Translations under genes and position numbers: made by a program
Notes under the pieces: generated by a model
The model's input: the letters and a program-made list of their open reading frames with translations, nothing else
What the model was told of the DNA's origin: nothing
Databases searched by the model: none
In this document: piece after piece, positions 37,797 through 46,359 of the stretch
Layout: each line of letters opens with the position of its first letter
Position numbering within the stretch: the stretch's first letter is position 1
Assembly (NCBI GenBank): GCA_963800135.1
Contig: CAWCZR010000003.1
Span: 868,001 to 932,000, forward strand
From: DASPSM01 sp963800135
GTDB taxonomy: Bacteria; Planctomycetota; Planctomycetia; Planctomycetales; Planctomycetaceae
Direction of reading: 5' to 3'
DNA: 64,000 nucleotides

Positions 37797-38141
37797 ATGG
37801 CTTCCAAAACGATTTTCAAACGCATTCTCGATAAAGAGATTCCCGCCGACATCGTCTACGAAGACGATCGCTGCCTGGCGTTTCGCGACGTCAATCCCCA
37901 AGCGCCCACGCACGTGTTGATCATCCCCAAGACCGAGATCGCCTCCCTCGCCGACGCCAGCGAGCCCGACGCGCCCCTGCTTGGCTATCTCCTGCTCGTC
38001 GCCTCGAAACTGGCCGGCAAGCTCGGGCTCACCAACGGCTATCGCGCGGTGATCAACTGCGGACCCGACGGCGGACAAACCGTCGATCACCTGCACGTCC
38101 ACTTGCTCGGCGGCCGTTCGATGACCTGGCCTCCCGGCTGA
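37797..38141 (+). CDS. HIT-family nucleotide hydrolase (HINT-like)
   Basis: A 114-residue histidine-triad protein. It has the family opening IFKRILDKEIPADIVYEDD, the middle block NPQAPTHVLIIPKTEI and the active-site triad VDHLHVHLLGGR, where the central His forms the nucleotidyl intermediate. Such proteins cleave AMP from phosphoramidates and related adducts in the cytoplasm. Length and motif positions match bacterial HinT closely, and the start at 37797 fits. It is followed 51 bases later by the DUF3500 gene. Confidence 0.93.
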   Translation: MASKTIFKRILDKEIPADIVYEDDRCLAFRDVNPQAPTHVLIIPKTEIASLADASEPDAPLLGYLLLVASKLAGKLGLTNGYRAVINCGPDGGQTVDHLHVHLLGGRSMTWPPG

Positions 38142-38192
38142 CCCGCTGTCTCAGTTCCCTCCCGCCTTTTCCTCCTCGCGCGAGAATTCACG

Positions 38193-39233
38193 ATGTCCGC
38201 TCAACGGAACACTCTCCGCCGACTGCTCGTTGCCAGCCTTGTTTCCGTCGCGCTGGTGACCGCACTGGTGGCGGCCCGGAACAGCGAAGAACCCTCGTCC
38301 GGACCGCAGATGGCTGAGGCGGCCAACGCGTTCCTGCAAAAGCTTTCGCCCGAGCAGCGACCGCAGGCGACGTTTCGCTACGACGATCCTGAGCGGCTCA
38401 ACTGGCATTACATCCCCAAGCCGCGGAAGGGAATTCCGCTCAAGGCCCTCGATCCGTCGGCACGCACGGCGGCCCGCGCGTTCATCGCCACGGGCCTGTC
38501 GAAAGCCGGCTACGAGCAGGCCGTCAACGTGATGAGCCTGGACGACGTTTTATATCTGTTGGAGACCGACGACTGGGCGGCCCGCCGCGAGCGTCGCGAT
38601 CCGCTCAACTACTATGTCAGCATTTTCGGCACGCCCGGCGAGCGGGGCGAGTGGGGCTGGCGGCTCGAGGGGCATCATCTCTCGCTCAATTTCAGCGTGC
38701 GGGACGGACGGGTCGTCGCGAGCACACCCGAGTTCTTTGGAGCCAATCCGGCTCAACTCGAGGCGGGTCCGGGTCGCACCCTGCGGCCGCTGGGTCCGCT
38801 GGAGGACATCGCCCGCGAAATCGTGCGGACGACGACCACGGAGCAAATGAAAACCATCCTGATCAGCCAGAAAGCTCCCAACGACGTCTGGAGCACCAAC
38901 AAGCTGCAACCGATTCTCACGCCGGAGGTCGGGCTGCCTGCCTCAGAAATGTCGAAGGACCAGCAGGAGCTCTTGCGGCACTTGCTCGCCGAATATCTCA
39001 AGGTCTGCCCAACTGATATTCGGGCCGAGCGCCAATCGCAGCTCGAAGCGGCGGGCTTCGGCAAGATTCGGCTGGCCTGGTGGGGCAGCCTCGAGCGCAA
39101 CGCCAAACACGCGTATCGCCTGCAAGGACCGACGTTTCTCGTCGAGTACAACAACACGCAGAACAACGCGAATCACGTACACTGCGTGTGGCGCAGCACG
39201 GCCGGCGATCTCAACCAAGCCCGCGCGAACTGA
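38193..39233 (+). CDS. DUF3500 family protein, exported
   Basis: A 346-residue protein with a signal peptide (LLVASLVSVALVTALVAARN) and a DUF3500 domain over most of the rest. Characteristic segments include FRYDDPERLNWHYIPKPRKG, RREPLNYYVSIFG-type, GEWGWRLEGHHLSLNFSV and, near the end, GPTFLVEYNNTQNNANHVHC. The family occurs in planctomycetes and other bacteria and has no proven function. It is 51 bases downstream of the HIT gene; that spacing is compatible with one transcript but does not show a shared function. Confidence 0.85.
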   Translation: MSAQRNTLRRLLVASLVSVALVTALVAARNSEEPSSGPQMAEAANAFLQKLSPEQRPQATFRYDDPERLNWHYIPKPRKGIPLKALDPSARTAARAFIATGLSKAGYEQAVNVMSLDDVLYLLETDDWAARRERRDPLNYYVSIFGTPGERGEWGWRLEGHHLSLNFSVRDGRVVASTPEFFGANPAQLEAGPGRTLRPLGPLEDIAREIVRTTTTEQMKTILISQKAPNDVWSTNKLQPILTPEVGLPASEMSKDQQELLRHLLAEYLKVCPTDIRAERQSQLEAAGFGKIRLAWWGSLERNAKHAYRLQGPTFLVEYNNTQNNANHVHCVWRSTAGDLNQARAN

Positions 39234-39609
39234 TCGCCGTGGCTGATTCCGCGCGACGTACTGCCTTCGCGCGCTCTCCTTTGCATGCCCTCGCACGTGG
39301 CCGCACTCGACGATCGCGCAAACATTGTCGAACGACTTTGTCGCACGCGCTAACCTTCTTCGGCGGCTCGCCTACCACGCCTGACTGACCCGAACGCGTT
39401 GCGGCTGATTGCTCGCTCGCGGGCAAGCGAAATCACATTTGTCCAGGAAAATCGACACCGCAGTGCGATTTCGGGCTCGCGATTTGCTTCTACAGGAGAT
39501 GCCGGCCGACGTGCTCGACCGAAATCCGAGTGGGCTTGGGCGAGTTTGACGTAGGGGCGGGCCGGCAGACAGGCCGGAAATATTCCTGTTCGACAGGGGG
39601 GGTGATCCC
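39234..39609. other. Intergenic region
   Basis: No gene was recognised in these 376 bases. A very G-rich GACAGGGGGGG run directly before the ATG at 39610 probably supplies the ribosome binding site of the next gene. Confidence 0.5.
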
Positions 39610-40047
39610 ATGTCCGAACCAGACGACGTCCAATTACTGATTCAATTGCTCGATCCCCGGCTCGCCAACGACCAAACCGATTTGTATCGGCGCGCCCTCG
39701 AGCAGTTTGACCGTGTGATTCTCAAACGCGCGTTGGATCGGTGCGAGGGCAACTTGACCCGTGCAGCGGCGCTGTTGGGTCTGTCGCGCGTGACGTTGCG
39801 GTCCAAGCTGCGATCGCTGGGCATTGCCGGGAGGGGGAATTCCGTCGAGGCGGGGACAAACGATCCGAGCCATCCTCATGCAGAACACCCGCCGCAAACT
39901 TCGCCTCATTTTCCGGCGGCGCCCAACAGTCCCAGCGAGGTTGGACAAGAGCTGACCAGGCAGGACCGCCCGGGAGCGGGATTCTCCGAGCCCCGCATGA
40001 ACGACACGGTCCGCCGCGAGGCCGCCGGCTTTCACAACCTGAAATAG
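39610..40047 (+). CDS. Fis-type helix-turn-helix protein
   Basis: A 145-residue protein. Residues about 25-75 match the Fis/NtrC C-terminal DNA-binding helix-turn-helix (ALDRCEGNLTRAAALLGLSR, then VTLRSKLRSLGI). The rest of the protein, about 70 residues, is polar and low in complexity (proline, histidine, serine-rich). There is no receiver or AAA domain, so it is a stand-alone DNA-binding protein with a disordered tail, perhaps a nucleoid or enhancer-binding regulator. The start follows a G-rich ribosome binding site. The small membrane protein downstream may be co-transcribed. Confidence 0.82.
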   Translation: MSEPDDVQLLIQLLDPRLANDQTDLYRRALEQFDRVILKRALDRCEGNLTRAAALLGLSRVTLRSKLRSLGIAGRGNSVEAGTNDPSHPHAEHPPQTSPHFPAAPNSPSEVGQELTRQDRPGAGFSEPRMNDTVRREAAGFHNLK

Positions 40048-40157
40048 CCACGCAGGTTGCGTTCCCAGCCGCGCAAGCGCTTGGGCCGCTGGAACGGCAG
40101 TTGCGTCACCGTAGTGCGTTCTTTCCACGCACCGGTTATTGGGAGGCACGGCCTGCC

Positions 40158-40466
40158 ATGAGACGCACAAAAAATCTCTCCACACTCGTTTTCTTGCTGC
40201 TCGTGGGCCTGATCGTCGCCGTGGGGTTCAGCCGCGGCTGGTTCACGGTCACAAGCAGCGAAGACTCTGCGGCCAACGAAGTTCACGTCAACCTTACGCT
40301 CGATCGCGGCAAGTTCCAGAAGGACGCCGAGCGGGCCGTCGAGAAAACTCGCAACGAGGCATCGCACCTTTCGAGCGCGATCAAGCCGGGCGATTCGCCG
40401 TCGAACGACCCGGCTCACGATCGGACAGAGACGCAGACACCCAGCAATGGCCCCGACCATCTGTGA
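40158..40466 (+). CDS. Small single-pass membrane protein (102 aa)
   Basis: A 102-residue protein starting MRRTKNLSTLVFLLLVGLIV, with one N-terminal membrane helix and an outer part of mixed charge (VHVNLTLDRGKFQKDAERAV, then a Ser/Asp/Pro-rich end). The helix lacks a clear signal-peptidase site, so it is probably an anchor. Planctomycetes carry many such proteins of unknown role. GGGAGG lies about 13 bases before the ATG. No family was recognised. Confidence 0.65.
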   Translation: MRRTKNLSTLVFLLLVGLIVAVGFSRGWFTVTSSEDSAANEVHVNLTLDRGKFQKDAERAVEKTRNEASHLSSAIKPGDSPSNDPAHDRTETQTPSNGPDHL

Positions 40467-40856
40467 GCAGCGGGCGGCGCTCCGTCCTTGGGCGAATTTC
40501 GGGTCGACTGAAAAAAATGTCGGTCGACTATGAAAACTTTTCCATTCGAATTGGAAATCCTCCTCATTAGACAAAGAGGTCAAGGACCTGGCATAGAGAA
40601 GTTGGGCGCGGCACGGCCCTCTCGCAAAGTCTCCGCCGCCCGCAGCGAAAGTTCGTCTCATCCTCGCGGAAAGGAACGATTTCAGACGCGCGGCGCTCGA
40701 GCCCTTTGTGGAGATGGTGGGCCGAAGAAACGATACCCGTCACGGCACGCTTGCCAGAAAAACCGGGAACGGCACACAACGCGCATGGAATCATTTTACC
40801 ACCGATGATCCACGACGGAGAAACCAGGGACGAACCCCTGCATCGGGAACGACGAC
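40467..40856. other. Intergenic region upstream of the trehalose cluster
   Basis: About 390 bases with no gene. It should contain the promoter of the five-gene cluster that follows. I found no palindromic operator or terminator that I can support. Confidence 0.5.
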
Positions 40857-42377
40857 ATGAGCGTACGTCAAGGCGATCAAGGACCGGCGGCCCACAAGGC
40901 GGAAGAGATGATCTTCCGTCCTTCCCCGACGACCACGGTCGGCGCGGAGCTCGAGTTGATGCTGCTCGATCCCGATTCGGGCGACTTGGCGCCCGGCGCG
41001 ATCCGCTTGCTCAAAGCCTGCGCGGCTGAAGCGATCGACGGCGTCTCCGCCGAGTTGATGCAGTCGATGATCGAGCTGAAGACGGGCGTCTGCCAGAACG
41101 TTGCGGAAGTGCGCGAGCAGCTCGTGCCTCGTTTGAGGCGGGTGCGCAACATCGCCCGCTCGATGGGTTATCAGCTGGCGATGTCGGGCACGCATCCGTT
41201 TCACCGCCCTTCCAACAGCGCGGTCTCCCCCTCCGAGCGCTACGACCGCCTGGTCGATCGTCTCGCGTACTTGATCCATCAACGGGTGGTGTTCGGGCTG
41301 CACATCCACGTCGGCCTGCCGGACGGCGACATGGCGCTGGGGGTGATGAATCAACTCGTGCGGTATCTGCCGCACTTGTTGGCGCTCTCGGTCAGTTCTC
41401 CCTTCTGGCAAGGGATCGACACGGGACTGGCCTCGTGCCGCACGGCGCTTTACCGCACGTTGCCACACGCCGGCATGCCCCGCTATTTTCCCCGGTGGAA
41501 GAACTTCCGCTCGTATTTTCGCGTGATGCGCGAGTGCGGCGCCATTCAGTCGATGAAAGACATCTACTGGGACATTCGCCCGCGCCCCGAGTTCGGCACG
41601 ATCGAGTTGCGCGTCTGCGACATGCCCGCGACGCTCGAAACGACGTTCGCCCTGGTGGCGCTCGTCCGCTCGTTGGCGATCGCCAGTCAGCGGCTGCTCG
41701 AAGAACGTCCGCAATTGCGGAAAGGCGACATCCGCCGGCATTGGATCGCCGTCGAGAACAAATGGCTCGCCACGCGCTACGGGCTGGATGCGATCTATAT
41801 CCGCACGCCGGCTGGCAAACGTCGCCCATTGCGGCAGGATCTGCAGGAGTTGCTCAGCCGCTTGATGCCCATCGCCGCCGAAACGGGAGACGACGTGTAC
41901 CTGTCGACTCTGCTGCCGCTCGACAAATTCGAGTCGAACGCCGACCGGCAGCGTCGCCTTTATCGCGAGTCAGGCAAGGCGCGGCCGCTCGTCGACGATA
42001 TGATCGCACGCTTGGCGTCGGAATTGGACGAAGTCCCTGCGAACGCGACCGGCTTTTCCGGTGGGGCCAGCAGCGGCGCGAATGGAGCCGCTTTGGCCGA
42101 TAGCCCGGACGCGAATCCGTTGGCGCGACCGCTGGGCATCACCCCGCCCAAACCGGGCGGGCCCAATGTCGACCGAATGAACGTCGATCAGCGACCTGCC
42201 GAACGAATCACCATCGATCAGCCCGCCGCGACGCCTCGCGCGTCGTCCCCTCCGACGGCGGGCACGCTCAACCGCTCCGCGGCTCTTGATTTGCCGGGGA
42301 GCGTTTTGTTCCGGTCGCCAGGCGCCAATACGGGGCCCACGGCGGATCGGCAGCTGGCTTTGGCCGTAAGAGGATAA
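40857..42377 (+). CDS. Carboxylate-amine ligase, glutamate-cysteine ligase family 2 (YbdK-like)
   Basis: A 506-residue protein of the GCS2/YbdK group of ATP-grasp-like ligases that join a carboxylate to an amine. The domain fills about residues 25-385: TTVGAELELMLLDPDSG, AELMQSMIELKTGVCQ, GTHPFHRPS, VFGLHIHVGLPDG, and DIRPRPEFGTIELRVCDMP, which together hold the ATP/Mg and glutamate-type ligands. The last 115 residues are proline/alanine-rich and not conserved. It opens a tight cluster with a DUF5752 protein (three-base gap), TreT, TreZ and TreY. The substrate is unknown; in this setting a carboxylate-amine product linked to osmotic protection is possible but unproved. Start ATG at 40857. Confidence 0.85.
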   Translation: MSVRQGDQGPAAHKAEEMIFRPSPTTTVGAELELMLLDPDSGDLAPGAIRLLKACAAEAIDGVSAELMQSMIELKTGVCQNVAEVREQLVPRLRRVRNIARSMGYQLAMSGTHPFHRPSNSAVSPSERYDRLVDRLAYLIHQRVVFGLHIHVGLPDGDMALGVMNQLVRYLPHLLALSVSSPFWQGIDTGLASCRTALYRTLPHAGMPRYFPRWKNFRSYFRVMRECGAIQSMKDIYWDIRPRPEFGTIELRVCDMPATLETTFALVALVRSLAIASQRLLEERPQLRKGDIRRHWIAVENKWLATRYGLDAIYIRTPAGKRRPLRQDLQELLSRLMPIAAETGDDVYLSTLLPLDKFESNADRQRRLYRESGKARPLVDDMIARLASELDEVPANATGFSGGASSGANGAALADSPDANPLARPLGITPPKPGGPNVDRMNVDQRPAERITIDQPAATPRASSPPTAGTLNRSAALDLPGSVLFRSPGANTGPTADRQLALAVRG

Positions 42378-42380
42378 ACG

Positions 42381-43061
42381 ATGCCTGCGATTGAACCGTT
42401 TGCGGTTTTCGACTGCACCCTGGCCCGCATGCCGATCGGGCGGAGCTGCTCGAACATGCGCGAGCTGCTCGAGTCGATCCGGACCGTTCCGGACATGGTG
42501 ATCGAGCACCATATGACGCGGTGTGCTCTGGAAGATCACTTCGATCTCTACGAGTTCCCCAACGACCTGGCCCGCTGGTGCTGGGACATGCTGGCCGACC
42601 ACGTGCTGGCCGAGAAGCTGGGGCTCGTCGATCCGTTCTCGCACCCGTCGATCGATTCGTTGCGGGCCGAACTGGTCAACCTAATCGAGGAGCGAGTGTG
42701 GGAACTCGATCGCATGCCGACTTGCCAGCCCGGATTGGAACTCCATTTCGTCGGCTCGCGGCTCATCGCCTACGACACGGGCGAGCGGCTGCCGACGCCG
42801 GCGTCGCTGTTCGAGACGTTGCCGCGGCTGTCGCTGCGGTCGTTCTTCTATCACGTGCACAACGCGCGGCGCCGCACGGGCGGCCGCACCGACGATTTTT
42901 CGAACTGGCTCGAAGCCTACGGCGCGGATCCGGCGCTCGTCGCGCGGCTGCGCGGCATCGACGTCTATTTTCTCAACCTCAACCAGCTGCGGGACCAGAT
43001 GGTGGAGGCGTTTCAGGAGCATACGCCCAACGCGGAGGTCATGCTCAAGGCGTCCGCCTGA
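42381..43061 (+). CDS. DUF5752 family protein
   Basis: A 226-residue cytoplasmic protein matching DUF5752: an N-terminal IEPFAVFDCTLARMPIGRSC, the helical core HHMTRCALEDHFDLYEFPND, LARWCWDMLAD, and the later FHFVGSR- and FFYHVHNARRRTGGRT-like blocks (here RSFFYHVHNARRRTGGRTDD). Members of this family usually lie beside trehalose synthase-type glycosyltransferases in bacteria, as here. No activity is known; a regulatory or scaffold role for the adjacent enzymes is possible. Only three bases separate it from the upstream ligase, so the two are almost certainly translated from one message. Confidence 0.85.
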   Translation: MPAIEPFAVFDCTLARMPIGRSCSNMRELLESIRTVPDMVIEHHMTRCALEDHFDLYEFPNDLARWCWDMLADHVLAEKLGLVDPFSHPSIDSLRAELVNLIEERVWELDRMPTCQPGLELHFVGSRLIAYDTGERLPTPASLFETLPRLSLRSFFYHVHNARRRTGGRTDDFSNWLEAYGADPALVARLRGIDVYFLNLNQLRDQMVEAFQEHTPNAEVMLKASA

Positions 43062-43111
43062 CGCCACGCGGAGAGCACCGGCCGACAACAACCTGATGGA
43101 CTGCGGGAACC

Positions 43112-44341
43112 ATGCAACAACTCGATCGTTATGAGGAAGTCGTTGGACACGCGGAAGTGCAACGCCTCCGCAATTTGGCTGCGCGCCTGGAGGGACGCAA
43201 GATCGTCCACATCAACTCCACAAAGGCGGGCGGTGGCGTGGCCGAAATTCTCGGCTGGATGATTCCGCTGATGCGCGAACTGGGGCTCGACGTCTCCTGG
43301 GAGGTGATTTCGGGGCCCCCCGATTTCTACCGCGTCACCAAGACGCTGCACAACGGCCTGCAGGGGCTGCCGGTCTCGTTCAGGCCGCGGGACTTCGATC
43401 TGCATCACGACGTCGACAAGCAGAACGCCGAAAAGCTGAATCTGGCGGCCGACGTCGTCATCGTGCACGACCCGCAGCCGATCTTTCTGCCGGAATACAC
43501 GCCCAAGGACCAGGTCAAACGCTGGATTTGGCGGTGCCACGTCGACGCGTCCCGGCCCAACCGGGTCGTCTGGAAGCACCTGGCCGGCGCGATTTCCCGC
43601 TACCAGGCCACGATCTTTTCGATGGCGGCCTTCACGCGGCCCCTCCCCTGCCCGATGTTCCTGATCCCGCCCTCGATCGATCCGCTCTCCGATAAAAACT
43701 GCCCGATTTCCGAGACGGAGCGGTTGGAAACGTTGAATCGACTGGGGATCGACGCGAACCGGCCCTTCTTGCTGCAGGTCTCGCGGTTCGATCGCTTCAA
43801 AGATCCGCTCGGCGTGATTGAAGCGTACCGAATGGTGAAGCCCTACCACCCCGAGATGCAGCTGGTGCTCGCGGGCGGACCGGCCGACGACGATCCCGAA
43901 GGAGCGGAGGTGCTCCGCGAAGTGATGGAGGCGGCCGGCGAAGACAAGGACCTCAAAGTCCTGATGCTGCCCCCCGACTCGCACCGCATGATCAACGCGC
44001 TGCAGCGCTCGGCCGTGATCGTGCTGCAAAAATCGCTCAAGGAAGGCTTCGGGCTCACCGTCACGGAGGCGCTTTGGAAAGGCAAGCCGGTGATCGGCGG
44101 CGCCTGCGGCGGAATTACGCTGCAAGTCCACGACTATCACACCGGCTTCTTGGTGCACTCGCCGGCCGGAGCGGCCTACCGCATCCGCTACTTGCTCCGC
44201 TATTCCGACAAACGCGAACGGATGGGGCGAACGGGCTTCGAGTTCGTCCGCGAGCACTTTCTTCTCATCCGACACCTGCGAGACTACTTGTCCACGATGC
44301 TCTGTCTCGACTCACCGGGCGAGATGGATCTGGTCGCCTGA
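43112..44341 (+). CDS. treT: Trehalose synthase (TreT-like GT4 glycosyltransferase)
   Basis: A 409-residue GT4 glycosyltransferase very like archaeal TreT, which makes trehalose from NDP-glucose and glucose. Matches include VHINSTKAGGGVAEILGWM, WEVISGPPDFYRVTKTLHNG, VIVHDPQPIFL, RWIWRCHVDASRPN, IPPSIDPLSDKN, SRFDRFKDPLGVIEAY, LAGGPADDDPEG and the nucleotide-binding KEGFGLTVTEALWKGKPVIG. The order and spacing correspond along the full length. It gives this organism a route to trehalose independent of the TreY/TreZ pair that follows. Start ATG at 43112, 50 bases after DUF5752. Reversibility or donor (ADP- versus UDP-glucose) cannot be read from sequence. Confidence 0.88.
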   Translation: MQQLDRYEEVVGHAEVQRLRNLAARLEGRKIVHINSTKAGGGVAEILGWMIPLMRELGLDVSWEVISGPPDFYRVTKTLHNGLQGLPVSFRPRDFDLHHDVDKQNAEKLNLAADVVIVHDPQPIFLPEYTPKDQVKRWIWRCHVDASRPNRVVWKHLAGAISRYQATIFSMAAFTRPLPCPMFLIPPSIDPLSDKNCPISETERLETLNRLGIDANRPFLLQVSRFDRFKDPLGVIEAYRMVKPYHPEMQLVLAGGPADDDPEGAEVLREVMEAAGEDKDLKVLMLPPDSHRMINALQRSAVIVLQKSLKEGFGLTVTEALWKGKPVIGGACGGITLQVHDYHTGFLVHSPAGAAYRIRYLLRYSDKRERMGRTGFEFVREHFLLIRHLRDYLSTMLCLDSPGEMDLVA

Positions 44342-44437
44342 TTCGCGCCGACAAGATGGGCAGGCTCGACCGGAAAATGGCGAGGGGCCGCAACCGCGAA
44401 GTCAAAGAAGTCGACGGAAGATGTCGGGACACGATCG

Positions 44438-46359
44438 ATGAGTGAGTTGCTTCTCCGGCAGCCCGATTCCGAGCGACTGGTCAGCGGATCGTGTGGCGCG
44501 CTGACCGGCCCCGGCAATTCGATCTGCTGGCGCGTCTGGGCGCCCGCGCGAAACAGGTCGAATTGTTGCTGGCCGACGGCACCGGCAGCGAAGGGGGATT
44601 TCGCCGTGTCGTCATGGAACCCGCCGCCCGCGACCACTTCGTCCATTCTGAACCAGACGTAGCGGAGGGACAGCGGTACGCGTTCTCGCTCGATGGCGGA
44701 CCGCCGCGGCCCGATCCGGCGTCCCGCTGGCAGCCTGACGGACTGCATCGTCCGTCAGCGGTGATCCGGCTCGACCAGTTCGACTGGTCCGAAGGAACGT
44801 GGCAAGGTCTCCCCCGCTCCGAACTGGTGCTCTACGAGTTGCACGTGGGCACCTTTACGCCCGAAGGGACCTTCGACGCGCTGGCCGCCCGCCTCGATGA
44901 CCTCCATGGTCTGGGCGTGACGGCCGTCGAGCTGATGCCCGTCTGTCAGTTTCCCGGCGGCCGCAGTTGGGGCTACGACCTCGCGCATCCTTTTGCCATC
45001 CAGAACACGTACGGCGGACCGCGGGGCCTGCAGCGGCTGGTGGCCGCCTGTCACCGCGCCGGTTTGGCCGTCTTTATCGACGTCGTCTACAACCACTTTG
45101 GTCCAGAGGGGACCTACATCGGCGACTTCGGCCCATATTTCACCGATCGCTATAACACACCCTGGGGCCGGGCCATCAACTACGACGACGCCGGCTGCGA
45201 CGCCGTGCGGGCCTACGTGCTCGACAACGTGCGGATGTGGATTCGGGACTTCCACGTCGATGGGCTCCGGGTCGACGCGGTGCACGCAGTCTACGATTCC
45301 GGGCCGCGGCACATCTTGCGCGAGATCAAGCAGATGGCCGAGGCCGAAGCCTCGCGACTCGGACGTCCGGTTTACGTCATCGCAGAGAGTGACCTCAATG
45401 ACGCGCGGTTGATCGATCCGCCGCGAGCGGGCGGCTACGGCCTCGACGCCCAGTGGAGCGACGATTTTCATCATGCCGTCCACGCTTTTCTGACCGGCGA
45501 GCGAACCCGTTACTACTCCGACTTCGGCCGCGCCGACCAGATCGTCAAAGCGATCAATCAATCGTTTGTTTACGACGGCATCTACAGCCCGTTTCGCAAT
45601 CGACGACACGGTGCACCGCCCGGACCACACTCGGGCGATCGCTTCGTAGTCGCCATCCAAAATCACGACCAGATCGGCAATCGGCCGCGCGGCGATCGTC
45701 TGGGGACGATCCTGGAGCCGTCACAACAGCGCTCGGCGGCCGGACTGCTGTTGCTCGCCCCCTCGATCCCGCTGATCTTCATGGGGGAGGAGTACGACGA
45801 AACACGCCCCTTCCCCTACTTCTGCTCATTCGAGGACCGGGAAACTGCCGAGTCCGCTCGCCGCGGTCGCCGGCTGGAATTTGCCTACGAGGGGAACGAA
45901 GACGAAGTCCCCGACCCGCAGGCGCGCGAAACCTTCGAGTCGGCGAAGCTCAGCTGGTCCTGGAAGGGATCGCGGCAAGCTGGCCTCCGGCAGCTGTACC
46001 AGACCCTGTTGGATCTCCGCCGGCGCCGATTTCCCCTGGCCCGCTCGCGCGGGCACCGGGCCTCGCTGCTCAAAACTGGCATGGACAGCCCGGGAATCCT
46101 GCGGCTGGAGCGATCGATTGCGGTCGAGAGTTGCGGAGCTCACACCGGGGCCGGCGGGGCAAGCGAGGAGTCGCTGGTCGCATATTTCAATCTCGAAGGA
46201 CGCGAGGAGCGGGTGCCGGACGGGGAGCGGCCCGACGGACGATTGTTGCTCGCTTCCGAGGATCGGCGGTTCGGCGGCGCTCGCGAGGAGTCCTCCCCCG
46301 CGGATATCCTGATGCCGTTCGAGTTCTGGATCTTTGGGCCGAGCCGTTGGAGCGAATGA
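44438..46359 (+). CDS. treZ: Malto-oligosyltrehalose trehalohydrolase (one frameshift)
   Basis: A GH13 enzyme of about 640 residues that releases trehalose from maltooligosyl-trehalose made by TreY. An N-terminal beta domain (SICWRVWAP, then VELLLADG) precedes the catalytic barrel: SELVLYELHVGTFTPEGTF, FIDVVYNHFGPEG, the nucleophile in GLRVDAVHAVYD, the acid/base in YVIAESDLND and VAIQNHDQIGNRP. IFMGEEYDETRPFPYFCSFE is typical of TreZ. A base is missing near 44548 (CCCC read as CCC), so the start at 44438 is in a different frame from the rest; correcting it gives VWAPRAKQVELLL. Its TGA overlaps the treY start (ATGA). Confidence 0.92.

Noticed and set aside
45453..46355. Long N-terminal extension of TreY
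   Set aside because: This stretch is out-of-frame treZ sequence; TreY begins at the ATG overlapping the treZ stop.
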